Origin: DAOUKH01 sp965261455 | GTDB taxonomy: Bacteria; Chloroflexota; Dehalococcoidia; SHYB01 | DNA length: 64,000 nt | Reading direction: 5' to 3' | NCBI GenBank assembly: GCA_965261455.1 | Contig: OZ253453.1 | Span: 2,356,001-2,420,000, forward strand | Shown here: one piece after another, positions 26,351 to 35,907 of the stretch | Position numbering within the stretch: the first letter of the stretch is position 1 | How the letters are laid out: every line of letters starts with the position of its first letter | Made by a program: the position numbers and the translations under genes | Notes under the pieces: generated by a model | What the model saw: only the letters and a program-made list of their open reading frames with translations | What the model was told of the DNA's origin: nothing | Databases searched by the model: none

Positions 26351-27595
26351 CTACGGGGCGAAGCGGTACACGACCCGTAGCTCGGCGACGTCGGTGACGA
26401 TCGAGTCGGTGTGGTGGGCGATCTCCACGCTGCCGACGCCGCAGTCGCCGAACTCGTCGCAGGAGATGGTTCCGATGACGCCCTCGAAGCCGTTGAGGCC
26501 GGTCAGGGCCTCCCGGAGCTTGGCCCGGTCAATGTAGAGCGTATCCCCGTCGACGACCGCGACCTGCTCGATGGCCCGGAGGAGCATCGTGGCGGCGTCG
26601 TAGCCGTGGGGCATGTAGGCCGACGTGGGAGCCTCGCCGTACCGCTCGCGGTACTCCGCGGCCAGCGCCGCGCCGCTCTTGCCGGTCGCCTCGTTGACGT
26701 TGGCGTCGAAGTGCAAGTCCGGGGCGGGCAGATAGACGCCTTCCGACTCGGGGATGGCGAGGAAGTCGGAGACCACCAAGGCGGCGCCGCCGATCAGCGT
26801 GACCTCCTCAAGTCCGGCGACTTGGCCCACCTGCCGGACGATGGCCGCGCCCTCTTCTCGGAACAGTGGAAAGAAAAGGCCGTCGGGGCCGCCGGCGGCC
26901 AGTTGGGTGAGGACGGGCACCATGTCCGTGTCGCCCCTACTGACTGAGGCGACCTCGACCGATCCGCCAAGCCCTTCGAAGGCGGTGGCGAAGGCGCCGG
27001 TGAGCCCGGTCGTGTACGGATCGCCGTCGTGGATGGCGGCCACCTTGCGTAGGCCGAGATCCCCGTAGGCGAACTGCGCGACGGCGCGGGCCTGGTAGAG
27101 GTCGTTGTTCGCCGTCCGGTAGTAGCCGGGGTGGTTGTTCGAGCCGGCGGCGCCCTGAAGGTCGGAGGTCAGCGATGGGGAGGTCGTGGAGGCGGCGACC
27201 ATCACCAGGCCGGCCTCGCTGATGACCGGCGAGGCCGCGGCGGCGGCAACGGAGCACGACGTGCCGATGACGCCGGCGACCCGGGGGTCGCCGATCACCG
27301 TCTCGGCGGCGGCGCGGCCGCCCTCCGCGGTGCACAGCGAGTCGAGGCCCGCGCCCATCGAGACCTCGTGGCCATGGATGGAACCGTAGTCCGCCACCGC
27401 GAACGCGGCGCCGCGCTGGATGGGGATTCCCAGATCGCCGAGCCCCGTCAGGACTTGCATCGAGCGTATCTGGATGGCCTCGCCGGGGGCCACCTCGACG
27501 GCGCCGAGCGGGCCGGCCTCGAAGGCGGGGCCGCCGCAGGAGGCAGCCGCCATCGCGAGGGCCGCCAACACGGCGGGCCAACGTAATCGCAGCAT
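26351..27595 (-). CDS. ABC transporter substrate-binding lipoprotein, branched-chain amino acid type (1)
   Basis: A 414-residue periplasmic-type binding protein with a lipoprotein signal (ALAMAAASCGG, Cys near residue 19). The body has the type-1 receptor fold of LivJ/LivK: VIGDPRVAGVIGTSCSVAAA and YMPHGYDAATMLLRAIEQV. It probably delivers amino acids, amides or urea-like ligands to the LivHMGF complex. Its ATG overlaps the livF stop as TAATG. It is the last gene of the operon. Confidence 0.9.
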   Translation of the reverse strand: MLRLRWPAVLAALAMAAASCGGPAFEAGPLGAVEVAPGEAIQIRSMQVLTGLGDLGIPIQRGAAFAVADYGSIHGHEVSMGAGLDSLCTAEGGRAAAETVIGDPRVAGVIGTSCSVAAAAASPVISEAGLVMVAASTTSPSLTSDLQGAAGSNNHPGYYRTANNDLYQARAVAQFAYGDLGLRKVAAIHDGDPYTTGLTGAFATAFEGLGGSVEVASVSRGDTDMVPVLTQLAAGGPDGLFFPLFREEGAAIVRQVGQVAGLEEVTLIGGAALVVSDFLAIPESEGVYLPAPDLHFDANVNEATGKSGAALAAEYRERYGEAPTSAYMPHGYDAATMLLRAIEQVAVVDGDTLYIDRAKLREALTGLNGFEGVIGTISCDEFGDCGVGSVEIAHHTDSIVTDVAELRVVYRFAP

Positions 27596-28389
27596 TACTC
27601 TGCCTCCTCCGCCCGATCGGGATTGACCCTGCCTAGGAAGACGTCGGTCAAGATGTTGGTTTGCCGGACGGATTCCGGCGTGCCGTCATGCGCGACCATG
27701 CCCTTGTCCAGCACGTAGGCCCGGTCGGCGATTTCGAGCACGCCCTTGATGTTGTGCTCCACGATGAACGTGGTCATCTTGAGCCGCTCGTTGATCTCCG
27801 CGACCTTCTGGAAGACTTCCTTGACGATGATCGGCGCGAGGCCGAGCGTCGGTTCGTCGAGCAGCAAGACTTCCGGCGTGGCCATGAGCCCCCGGCCGAG
27901 CGCCAACATCTGCTGCTGCCCTCCCGACATCTGGCTGGCCACGTCGCGGCGCTTCCCGTGCAGGACGGGGAACAGCTCCATCACCGAGTCCATGCGGCGG
28001 GCTTGCTCCGCCTTGTCGTTCAGGTACAGGCAGCCCATCTCCAGGTTCTCTTCGATGGTGAGATGCGTGAAGACGCGCCTCCCTTGGGGAACGAACGCGA
28101 CGCCCTTCTTCACGATTTCGTGCGTGGGCTCGGACAGCGGCTCGCTCCGCAGGTAGACCGTCCCCCCGACGACCGGGGCCAGCCCCATGATGGCCTTGAG
28201 CACAGTGGACTTCCCCGCGCCGTTGGGCCCCATCACCGCCACCAGCTCGCCCCTGCGGACGCCGAGCGATACTTCCTCCAGCGCCCGCACCGCCCCGTAC
28301 CGCACGGAGATGTCGACCAGCTCAAGCAGCATCTCCCCGCCGGCTGCTTCATCGCCGGGCTGCTGCGCTATTTTCGCCGTGGCATCCAT
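27595..28389 (-). CDS. livF: branched-chain amino acid ABC transporter ATPase LivF
   Basis: A 264-residue ABC ATPase. It has the Walker A motif in MGPNGAGKST (about residues 53-62), the signature SQMSGGQQQML, and Walker B LLLDEPTLGLAP. The short C-terminus after HDGTPE is of the LivF class. It powers uptake with LivG. The gene follows livG by 18 bp and overlaps the next binding-protein gene. Confidence 0.94.
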   Translation of the reverse strand: MDATAKIAQQPGDEAAGGEMLLELVDISVRYGAVRALEEVSLGVRRGELVAVMGPNGAGKSTVLKAIMGLAPVVGGTVYLRSEPLSEPTHEIVKKGVAFVPQGRRVFTHLTIEENLEMGCLYLNDKAEQARRMDSVMELFPVLHGKRRDVASQMSGGQQQMLALGRGLMATPEVLLLDEPTLGLAPIIVKEVFQKVAEINERLKMTTFIVEHNIKGVLEIADRAYVLDKGMVAHDGTPESVRQTNILTDVFLGRVNPDRAEEAE

Positions 28390-28407
28390 ACGTCTTCCGT
28401 GTGGGGG

Positions 28408-29169
28408 CTAGACGCCGAGGTACGCCTCGATGACTTCGGCGCGGCTCAGGACCTCTTGGACGTCTCCCGCGGTGAGCAGCCTCCCGCTGTCGAGCACGAT
28501 GATGCGGTCGGGAAGCTCCCGCACGATGTCCATGTTGTGTGAGATGAAGATGAGGGTGCGGCCTTCGTCCCGCAGCCGCTTCACGATGCCCTTGACCCGC
28601 TCGATCATCTGCGGAAAGAGGCCGGCGAAGGGCTCGTCGAACAGATAGGTGTTGACGTCCAAGGCCAGGGCGCGGCCGATCTCCAGCAGCTTCCGTTGGC
28701 CGTAAGACAGGTCCATGGCGAGAGAGTCCCGCTTCTCCCACATCCCCACGTCCTCAAGAATCCTCTGCGCCTTCTCCCGGTGACTGGGCTTCGTCCGTTC
28801 GATCATGGCGGGGAAGAGCTTGCGGTTGGTGAGGACCACCATGATGTTGTCCCACACCGAGATCTGATCGAAGAGCCGCACCTCCTGAAAGGTCCTGGCG
28901 AGGCCGTGGGACGGCGTCTCGTAGGCCTTCACCACCTTGAAACCGGTTCCGCCGATGATCACCATGCCGCCGTCGAGAGGCAGCACGCCGCTCAGCAGGT
29001 TGACCAGCGTCGACTTCCCCGAGCCGTTGGGCCCGACGATGCTGGTGATCCCCGTCTTGGGAATGACGATGCTGAGCTCGTCCACCGCCTTCACGGCGCC
29101 GAAGTGCTTGGATATCTCGACGGTCTCCAGCGCGTAGTCGTCGCCGGCGTCGGGACGGTCCGTGCTCAC
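28408..29169 (-). CDS. livG: branched-chain amino acid ABC transporter ATPase LivG
   Basis: A 253-residue ABC ATPase with Walker A GPNGSGKST, signature LSYGQRKLLEIGRAL and the Walker B region YLFDEPFAGLFP. The GTG at 29169 is chosen because it overlaps the livM stop as GTGA and gives a normal N-terminus; the frame continues upstream but only as a shadow of livM. The Walker B Asp is preceded by Phe and followed by FAGLFP, typical of LivG. Confidence 0.93.
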   Translation of the reverse strand: MSTDRPDAGDDYALETVEISKHFGAVKAVDELSIVIPKTGITSIVGPNGSGKSTLVNLLSGVLPLDGGMVIIGGTGFKVVKAYETPSHGLARTFQEVRLFDQISVWDNIMVVLTNRKLFPAMIERTKPSHREKAQRILEDVGMWEKRDSLAMDLSYGQRKLLEIGRALALDVNTYLFDEPFAGLFPQMIERVKGIVKRLRDEGRTLIFISHNMDIVRELPDRIIVLDSGRLLTAGDVQEVLSRAEVIEAYLGV

Positions 29170-30200
29170 AGCTTGTACCTCCCCGTCAGGCCCTGCGGCC
29201 GGAACAGCATAAGCGCCACCAGCAGGATGCCCAACACCACCTGCCGCGCTTGGCCGATGTGCTCGGTGGGCAGGAAAGGCAGGAAGCGCATCCCCTCCTC
29301 CAACAGAACGAAGGCCATGGCCCCTAGGAGCGAGCCCCAGATCGTCGCCAGCCCCCCGAGGATCACGATCGCCACGAGGAGCACGGACTCTAACAGGACA
29401 AAAGAGTTCGGGTCGATGAACGTCGTCCAACTCCCGAAGAGGCCGCCGGCGAGCCCCGCCATCATGGCCGAGATGACCCAGATAGCCAGCTTGTACCGGG
29501 TCACCTGGTAGCCGAAGACCTCGGCGGCCTGCTCGTCCTCCCGGATCGCCGTCAGCACCCGCCCGAAAGAGGACGTCACCAGGAACCAGGCGACTACCAC
29601 CACCAACGCCAGCGCCGCTAGGCAGAAGAGCAGGAACTCCAGCTCGCCGTCGAACACCCACCCGCCGATCTCCGGGCGGGCGATGTCGTGGATGCCGAAC
29701 GCTCCCCTGGTCAGGTCGCGCCAGTTCAGGAAGACGTTGAAGGAGATGATGGCGAAGCCGAAGGACACCAGCACGTAGATGTCGTCCCTGAACCGGTTGA
29801 AGACGACGCCGACCACCACCGCGACCAAGCCGGCCAAGAGGACGCAGACCGGCAGCGCGGCGAAGAAGGGCCAGCCGAAGGTGGGGATGGACTCGGTCCG
29901 CAGCGTTTCGTACGAGGTCTGCGACGTGAGGATAGCCATCGCGTAGGCCCCGATGCCGAAGAAGCCGATATGCCCTATCGAGAGCAGCCCGGTGAATCCC
30001 ACCACCAGGTTCAGGCTGACCGCCAAGATCGCCCATATGGCGAAGACCGTGCCCACGGTGATCGCAAAGCCGACGCCCTGCCACAGCGCGAACGCGACCG
30101 CCCAGGAGATGACGAGCAGGTTCGCCCATACCTCCACGTTCCCCCGGTTGAGCCGCAGAAGCTCCCGTGGGTCGCGCGCAGTCACCCGCGATAGCATCAC
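29166..30200 (-). CDS. livM: branched-chain amino acid ABC transporter permease LivM
   Basis: A 344-residue integral membrane permease with about nine hydrophobic segments. The family segments SLNLVVGFTGLLSIGHIGFFG and AIREDEQAAEVFGYQVTRYK (the coupling loop to the ATPase) are seen. It forms the channel with LivH. Its start lies 7 bp from the livH stop, and its stop overlaps livG. Confidence 0.94.
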   Translation of the reverse strand: MMLSRVTARDPRELLRLNRGNVEVWANLLVISWAVAFALWQGVGFAITVGTVFAIWAILAVSLNLVVGFTGLLSIGHIGFFGIGAYAMAILTSQTSYETLRTESIPTFGWPFFAALPVCVLLAGLVAVVVGVVFNRFRDDIYVLVSFGFAIISFNVFLNWRDLTRGAFGIHDIARPEIGGWVFDGELEFLLFCLAALALVVVVAWFLVTSSFGRVLTAIREDEQAAEVFGYQVTRYKLAIWVISAMMAGLAGGLFGSWTTFIDPNSFVLLESVLLVAIVILGGLATIWGSLLGAMAFVLLEEGMRFLPFLPTEHIGQARQVVLGILLVALMLFRPQGLTGRYKL

Positions 30201-30207
30201 GACACGC

Positions 30208-31557
30208 CTACTTCCTCGGCAACAGCCCCGTGGGCCAGAACGACAGGAATAGGATGAGGATACCGAACGAGATGACGTCCTTCCATTCGCCGGCTAGGTC
30301 CCAAATGCCAAACTGCTCGACCATACCCAAGGCGAATCCGCCGACGATAGCTCCGTAGAGGTTGCCGATGCCGCCGACCACCGAGGCGATCCACCCCTTC
30401 AGCAGAAGCAGGAGCCCCATCCTCGGCTGGATAGCCGTATCGTGGCCGCTCAGCAGCCCGGCCAACGCCGCGAAGACCGCCCCGATGAAGAACACGATGG
30501 CGATGACGACCGTCGTGTTGATCCCCACCACCTTCGATACCTCTTCGTCGTCGCCGATGGCCCGCACCGTCCTCCCGAAGGCGGTCTTCTTGAGGAAGAC
30601 CAACAACCCGACGAAGCCGGCGAGCGCCACCCCGATGGTGAAGACGTTGAACCCCTTGATGTAGGCGCCGCCAATGGCCCACGGCTCGCTGCCGAAGGGC
30701 TCCGGGAGCGGGCGCGGCGCGCTCTGAAAGAGAATGACGATGAACGCGCTGATGACCAGCAGAATGCCGAGCGTGGCGACCAGCATCACCAGCGGCGACC
30801 TCGCCCGCTGCCGCATGTACACGTACAGGCCCCGGTACAGAGCGAGCCCCACGGTCCCCGCCAGCAGGCAGGACACCGCCCAGCTCAGGTACAGCTTGGC
30901 TCCGGGGGTGCCGGCGACGAGGAGGCCGCAGTAGGCCCCGATAACCGCTCCGGCAACGGTGGTGAGGACGACGCGCGGCCGCACGGCCGCGCTTCCCACA
31001 AGCGCCTGGCCGCCTTGTCGAAGCGCCCAGGCCGCCGCTAACGCCGTCAGCACGCCGACGGCGGGGCTCAGCATGACGTGCAGGTCCGCCGGATAGCTGA
31101 GGACCACTCCCGCGTAGGCTCCGGCGCCCACGGCTAGGAGGCCCCAGCCGGCGCGCAAGACGGTCGGCCCGGGCCGGGCCCGCAGCCGGCTGTAGAACGC
31201 CTCGTACAGGGCCCACGCGACGACCGCGGCGACGACCGCGGCGAAGACGCCGTTGACGTACGGCGAGTTCACCGCGTGCAGCCCGCCCAGGGACTCCTGC
31301 GACCGCAGGTAGAAGACGCCGTAGCCGCCCAGAGCGGCGGCGGCCCCGTAGTACAGGTCGAAGAACCAGACCGTGCTGTAGACGATGGTGAAGCCCAGCG
31401 CCAGCAGCGCGTACACCGCCCCAACGGACAGCCCGTTGAACGTGAACTGCAGCGCCTGATCGGGCGACTGGCCGATCTTCCATCCGACGTACGCTACGAC
31501 CGCGCCGGTTAGTGCGGCCGCGAGGAGCCTGCGATGGTCGGCCAGGCTGCTAAGCAA
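30208..31557 (-). CDS. livH: branched-chain amino acid ABC transporter permease LivH, enlarged
   Basis: A 449-residue permease, about 150 residues longer than usual LivH. The LivH hallmark LSVGAVYALLALGFTIVYST and the coupling loop RAIGDDEEVSKVVGINT are present. Between them lie extra membrane segments (about residues 100-230), including GVLTALAAAWALRQGG. No frameshift is seen, so the insert appears genuine. It is second in the operon after the binding protein at 31667. Confidence 0.9.
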   Translation of the reverse strand: MLSSLADHRRLLAAALTGAVVAYVGWKIGQSPDQALQFTFNGLSVGAVYALLALGFTIVYSTVWFFDLYYGAAAALGGYGVFYLRSQESLGGLHAVNSPYVNGVFAAVVAAVVAWALYEAFYSRLRARPGPTVLRAGWGLLAVGAGAYAGVVLSYPADLHVMLSPAVGVLTALAAAWALRQGGQALVGSAAVRPRVVLTTVAGAVIGAYCGLLVAGTPGAKLYLSWAVSCLLAGTVGLALYRGLYVYMRQRARSPLVMLVATLGILLVISAFIVILFQSAPRPLPEPFGSEPWAIGGAYIKGFNVFTIGVALAGFVGLLVFLKKTAFGRTVRAIGDDEEVSKVVGINTTVVIAIVFFIGAVFAALAGLLSGHDTAIQPRMGLLLLLKGWIASVVGGIGNLYGAIVGGFALGMVEQFGIWDLAGEWKDVISFGILILFLSFWPTGLLPRK

Positions 31558-31666
31558 CGGCTTCCGCTCCCATCGGTTTCAGTAAACGGCGGAGCCCAGC
31601 GCTCCAGACCGCCGATGGTCCCCGCGGCGCCCCGACGGTCAAGACCGGGCGCCGCGGGTGTGATTC

Positions 31667-32887
31667 TTACCCGCTCGGAGCGGGGCCAAGGACCTTGTAC
31701 CCCTGGTTCTCCGACGTTCGCTCCGCCACCGGCAGGACTTCTACTACGAGGTTGGAGAGGCCGACGACCTCGCCCCTGTCGTCGAAGCTGTAGTTGTCGC
31801 CGATTGCGCCGCTCCACGTGATCTCGTACAGGCAGTCCCGCAACCCGTCGGCGTCTTGATCGTCACCGGTCTTCCCGAGGCACTCGGCGGTGATGTAGAC
31901 GTCGTCGTAGACCGAACCGATGTACCACGGCAGCGTCACGTACTGGTAGCGCTCCCGGAAGTTCCTCAGCACGTCCTGGGCCGTGGTATTGGAAGGGTCG
32001 AGGTTCGTGATGATCGCCTTCATGCCGGTCGCGGCCTCGCCGGCGACCTCCAAAGCCGTCGAGCCTACCGGCACGACTTCCGTGTAGATGGGGCCGTCGT
32101 ATCCCAGCTCTCGGATCTGTTTCACGATGGTTCCGCCGGAGGCCTCGCCTTGGGCGGCGAGGTGCAGGCCGTCAGGGTTGGCGCTCAGCAGCTTGGTCAA
32201 CTGGGTCCGGAAGTCGATGACCTCCGTGGCGTACCGCTCTTCGGCCACCAGCCGGCCGCCCCGCTTCTCGAACTGCGCTACGGTGGCGCCCCGCACGCCC
32301 TCGGCGTAGTCGGTTGCCTCCGTAATCGTGGCCAGGTTGCGGATCCCGTCGGCCCACATCAGGTTGCCGGTGTCGATACCCAATTGGGCGTCGTTCAAGG
32401 ACGTCCGGAAGATGTAGTCCCCGGCGTTCGCGATGTCCGGGTTCGTCGCCAGACCGGAGAACATGACCACGCCGTCCGCCTCGGCCAGCGGCGCCGCCCC
32501 AAGCATCGCGCCGCTGCACGACGTGCCGAGGATGATCTTGACGCCGTCCACGTCGGTGAGCTTTCTGTAGGCGGTGATGGCGTCCTGCGCATTGCACTTG
32601 GAGTCTTCGACGATGAGCTCCAGCATGCGCCCATTGACGCCGCCGGCCTCGTTGATCTCGTCCACCGCCATCTGCTTGGCCTGCACCGCGACGGTGCCGT
32701 ACGTCTCGCCGGGGCCGGTAAGGGATTCCATCACGCCGCTCTTGAGGGGTGGCAACGGGATCGGCGTGCTCGTGGACGCAGGGACTGATGTGGCCGTAGG
32801 TGTGGCGTCTCCGCAGGCCGACACCGCCAACGCTAAGACCGACAGCAAGCCTAGGGAAACTATCCACGTCTTGGGCGATACTCGCAT
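31667..32887 (-). CDS. ABC transporter substrate-binding lipoprotein, branched-chain amino acid type (2)
   Basis: A 406-residue lipoprotein. The signal peptide ends in the lipobox LAVSAC and is followed by a Thr/Pro/Ser linker. The receptor domain has IILGTSCSGAMLGAAP and FETQLTKLL-like ligand-lobe segments. The ATG at 32887 gives a proper signal peptide; upstream codons do not. It heads the Liv operon, so two different binding proteins serve one transporter. Confidence 0.9.
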   Translation of the reverse strand: MRVSPKTWIVSLGLLSVLALAVSACGDATPTATSVPASTSTPIPLPPLKSGVMESLTGPGETYGTVAVQAKQMAVDEINEAGGVNGRMLELIVEDSKCNAQDAITAYRKLTDVDGVKIILGTSCSGAMLGAAPLAEADGVVMFSGLATNPDIANAGDYIFRTSLNDAQLGIDTGNLMWADGIRNLATITEATDYAEGVRGATVAQFEKRGGRLVAEERYATEVIDFRTQLTKLLSANPDGLHLAAQGEASGGTIVKQIRELGYDGPIYTEVVPVGSTALEVAGEAATGMKAIITNLDPSNTTAQDVLRNFRERYQYVTLPWYIGSVYDDVYITAECLGKTGDDQDADGLRDCLYEITWSGAIGDNYSFDDRGEVVGLSNLVVEVLPVAERTSENQGYKVLGPAPSG

Positions 32888-33052
32888 GACAACCCCCCCC
32901 TCGAAAACGAGCCTGGGTCCATCCCGCGCTTCCAACGCGCCCGCGCGCGCCAGCGCGGCATGCTTGTACCGCCAGTTTGTACCACCAGCAGCGCCCCCGT
33001 TGCAAGCGCGCCCAGTGGGAGCGAATGGCAAGAAAGAGGCCGCCGGGCGAGG

Positions 33053-33585
33053 CTAGCCGCCTGTCGGCGGAAACCGGTCATTCTCACTCACCAGCGCCTG
33101 CGTCTCCCGGATGGACTGACCTTGAAAGGCCTTGTCGCCCCAGAGGCTTTTCACATGCGTCAGGACGTTGATGATCTCTTGGCGGCTCAGCTGGTCCCCG
33201 AACGCCGGCATACCGCTCTTGTAGCCCGGTATCGCCCCGCCCCGACTGACGATGCGGTACAGGAGCCCGTCCGCGTGATGCCAGGTATGGCCGTCGCCAT
33301 TAAGCGGCGGCGGTGGGAGTGTCCCGTCCTCTTTGGCGATGCGCCAGTTGGGTTGCCCCTCGCCGTTAGCTCCATGGCAGACGGCGCAGGTCGTGGCGAA
33401 GATCTCTGGGCCCGTTCGGGAAACGGGTGCCGGTGCTCGGGTGGCGGGAGCCGGAGAGGCGGCGCCGCTCGTCGCGGTGCCGCTGCCGCCGGACGGGGAC
33501 GAGCAGGCGCCGGCGGCGACTATGGCGAGCACCACTCCAAGCAGAAGACCGGCCCGCCACCTGAGCCCTCTCCCTCCACGGGCAT
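33053..33585 (-). CDS. c-type cytochrome lipoprotein, start region disrupted
   Basis: A monohaem cytochrome c. It has a membrane/lipobox segment (LLLGVVLAIVAAGACSS), a Ser/Ala/Pro linker, the haem site CAVCH and the axial-ligand region SGMPAFGDQLSRQEI. No in-frame ATG precedes the signal segment. An ATG at 33585 would give M-P-R-G-G-R and a normal signal if one base were added near 33580, so a one-base deletion (or sequencing error) is likely. The in-frame extension to 33835 runs through two dispersed repeats and is not credible. GTG at 33535 is the other option. Confidence 0.75.
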
Positions 33586-33690
33586 CTCTATGCAGCCCCC
33601 GCTCCCGCTGAAGACCTTTGCAGCACTCCGTCGAAGGGAAGAACGCCGCCCGCTGGCCTTGGGAAAGGGAGGCGGCGCGGGGAGGTCTTG

Positions 33691-33730
33691 CCCCCTCTCC
33701 CGCTGGGAGAGGGTTGGGGTGAGGGCGGGG
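33691..33730 (+). repeat. dispersed hairpin repeat B, inverted copy
   Basis: A perfect 9-bp hairpin, CCCTCTCCC-GCT-GGGAGAGGG (33693-33713), followed by TTGGGGTGAGGGCGGGG. It matches the element at 22653-22695 in reverse. It lies between the methyltransferase and cytochrome c genes. Confidence 0.65.
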
Positions 33731-33785
33731 GGTGGCGGGGGCCGCGCGACCTTGCTGAAGCCCGACCGCCGAGTTACGCAAAGGT

Positions 33786-33819
33786 CCCCTCTGGGGGCGA
33801 CTGAGAGAGGGCACGCGCC
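33786..33819 (-). repeat. REP-like element, inverted partial copy
   Basis: Read on the minus strand this is GGCGCGTGCCCTCTCTCAG followed by TCGCCCCCAGAGGGG, the same unit as in 2941-2979 and 12754-12796. It lies just beyond the end of the methyltransferase gene. Confidence 0.7.
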
Positions 33820-33831
33820 GCCCGGCTCGCA

Positions 33832-34470
33832 TCACGACACCTCATACGCCCACATCTCGTACCAAATATCCGGCTCGCCGTGCGGCATGGGCTGGAACGG
33901 CGCGCCCCGCTCCAGCAAGCGCCACGTCCCCGCCGCTTCGAGCGCCGACTGCTTCACCTCGAACCCGCCCTCCGTGTAGAAGTCGGTGCGCATCGAGAAC
34001 ACCACCGGCCCGCCCGACTTCGTGACCCGGACCAACTCGTCCAGCGCCTCCGGCGGAGCGTGGCCGATCGTCAGCACGCCGATGCACGTCGTACCGGCGA
34101 AGCCGTCCGTCTCGAAGGGCAGCGGCTTTCCAAGCTCCCCAACCACGAGCTCTTCGTAGACACCCTTCTCCTTCGCCGTCGTCAGCATACCCGGCGACAT
34201 GTCCAGCGCCGTGATCCGCTTGAAGCCCTGACCGGCCAGCTCCTCCCCGACCATCCCCGTGCCGGCCCCCGCGTCGAGCACCTTCGCACCCTTATCGGCC
34301 ACGTACTTCGCCAAGAGCGCGGCCCCGGCCCTCGGCGCGCTGAACCTCAGCGTTTTCAGGTCCGCGTCGTACTCCGACGCCCACCCGTCGTACTCGCTCG
34401 TCAGCTCGCCGTAGTCCTTCGACGCATAAACCCGCTGAATCCGCTCCGTGCGCGCCTTCTCACTCGTCAT
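33832..34470 (-). CDS. class I SAM-dependent methyltransferase
   Basis: A 212-residue methyltransferase with motif I VLDAGAGTGMVGEELAGQG, an acidic ITALDMSPGML after it, and the closing beta strand VVFSMRTDFYTEGGF. The N-terminal DYGELTSEYDGWASEYD resembles the Williams-Beuren-region (METTL27-like) group of small-molecule methyltransferases. The ATG at 34470 has GGGAGG at 7 nt, which decides the start. Substrate is unknown. It is divergent from the threonine dehydratase gene. Confidence 0.87.
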   Translation of the reverse strand: MTSEKARTERIQRVYASKDYGELTSEYDGWASEYDADLKTLRFSAPRAGAALLAKYVADKGAKVLDAGAGTGMVGEELAGQGFKRITALDMSPGMLTTAKEKGVYEELVVGELGKPLPFETDGFAGTTCIGVLTIGHAPPEALDELVRVTKSGGPVVFSMRTDFYTEGGFEVKQSALEAAGTWRLLERGAPFQPMPHGEPDIWYEMWAYEVS

Positions 34471-34644
34471 CCACAACCCTCCCAGCCGCGTTCCATAGAG
34501 TCTACCCCGCCACAGCGAGCATGCCCGCGTAGCCGTACCGCCTCCGCCCCGTGTAAAGATCGGGAGGCAACCGGCGAGACGCCCTGTTCGTTAACCAAGG
34601 TGTACGCTATTGGCGAACCCTTCGGCACGCACAGGGGGTCGAGG

Positions 34645-35907
34645 ATGAGGCCGTCTGTAACCTTGCAGGACGTCCACCGGGCCCGGAGCGTCATCGCTGA
34701 TCTGGCGCTCCGGACGCCCATGCTGCCCGCCCACTCCCTCGGCGGGCTGGCGGGGTGCGACCTCCTCCTCAAAGCCGAGAACCTCCAGCGAGCGGGCTCC
34801 TTCAAGGTCCGGGGCGCCGCCAACAAGATCGCCGCCCTGACTCCCGAACAGAAGGCCACGGGTGTCATCGCCGCCAGCGCCGGCAACCACGCCCAGGGCG
34901 TCGCCTTGGCGGCCGGCAACCTCGGCATCCCCTGCACCATCGTCATGCCCTCGGGCGCTTCCCTCCCCAAGGTGGAGGCCACCCGGGGCTACGGCGCGAC
35001 GGTCCTCCTCCAAGGCGATGACTTCGACCAGGCCCAGAAGCATGCCCGCCACCTCATGCGGGAGAACGCCGCGACCTTCATCCCCGCCTTCGACGATCCC
35101 GCGATCATCGCGGGACAGGGCACCATCGGCTTGGAGATGCTCGAGCAGGCGGAGGACCTAGACGTGGTCGTCGTCCCCGTGGGCGGGGGAGGCCTGATCT
35201 CGGGTATCGGCCTAGCCATAAAGGAGACCGTGCCCGGCGTCAAAGTGATCGGCGTGCAGGCCGAGGCGGCCACCGCCCTTGTCGACTCCTACAAGGCCAA
35301 CCGGCGTCTCACCGTGCGGGGGAAGGCCACCGTGGCCGATGGCATCGCCGTGGGGACGCCGGGGAGGCTCACCCTTCCCCTGGTGAGGCAATACGTGGAC
35401 GAGCTGGTGGTGGTCGAGGAGGAGGAGATCACGCAGGCCATGATGCTCGTCCTGGAGAGAGGCAAGCTGCTCGTGGAAGGGGCCGGCGCGGTCGGTCTCG
35501 CCGCCGTGTTGGGAGGCAAGGTCCAGGTCGCCGGGAAGAAGGTGGCGGTGGTCCTCAGCGGCGGCAACGTGGACGCGCACCTGATCGCGCGGACGGTAGA
35601 GCACGGCCTCGCCCACGCGGGCCGCTACCTCGTCCTGCGCGTCATGCTGGATGACCGCCCCGGCCGCCTGAGCCGTCTGCTCAGCATCGTCTCCGCCACC
35701 GAAGCGAACGTCCTGGACATAGGCCACCTCAGGCACGCCCCATCAGTGCACCTAGGCGAAGTAGAGATCCAGCTCACCCTGGAGACAAGGAACAACGCCC
35801 ACGCCGAGGAAGTCCGCGCTCGCCTCCGCGACGCAGGTTACACCCTCTACGAAAGCGCCCCGCCTGACGCCCTCGCCTCGCCCCTGGGGGGCACGTCGGC
35901 TCCGTAG
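34645..35907 (+). CDS. ilvA: threonine ammonia-lyase (threonine dehydratase) with ACT domain
   Basis: A 420-residue PLP enzyme that deaminates threonine to 2-oxobutanoate. The PLP lysine is Lys54 in GSFKVRGAA; the phosphate loop is VGGGGLISGIG; SGGN follows near residue 310. A C-terminal ACT domain (LRVMLDDRPGRLSRLLS) suggests allosteric control by an amino acid. The length and single ACT domain match the TIGR01127-type enzymes. The ATG at 34645 is the family start. Confidence 0.93.
   Translation: MRPSVTLQDVHRARSVIADLALRTPMLPAHSLGGLAGCDLLLKAENLQRAGSFKVRGAANKIAALTPEQKATGVIAASAGNHAQGVALAAGNLGIPCTIVMPSGASLPKVEATRGYGATVLLQGDDFDQAQKHARHLMRENAATFIPAFDDPAIIAGQGTIGLEMLEQAEDLDVVVVPVGGGGLISGIGLAIKETVPGVKVIGVQAEAATALVDSYKANRRLTVRGKATVADGIAVGTPGRLTLPLVRQYVDELVVVEEEEITQAMMLVLERGKLLVEGAGAVGLAAVLGGKVQVAGKKVAVVLSGGNVDAHLIARTVEHGLAHAGRYLVLRVMLDDRPGRLSRLLSIVSATEANVLDIGHLRHAPSVHLGEVEIQLTLETRNNAHAEEVRARLRDAGYTLYESAPPDALASPLGGTSAP

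Noticed and set aside
29170..30129. In-frame extension upstream of livG
   Set aside because: It overlaps livM in another frame; the GTG at 29169 gives the normal LivG length.
33880..34644. In-frame 255-codon extension upstream of ilvA
   Set aside because: It is antisense to the methyltransferase gene; the conserved dehydratase sequence starts at ATG 34645.
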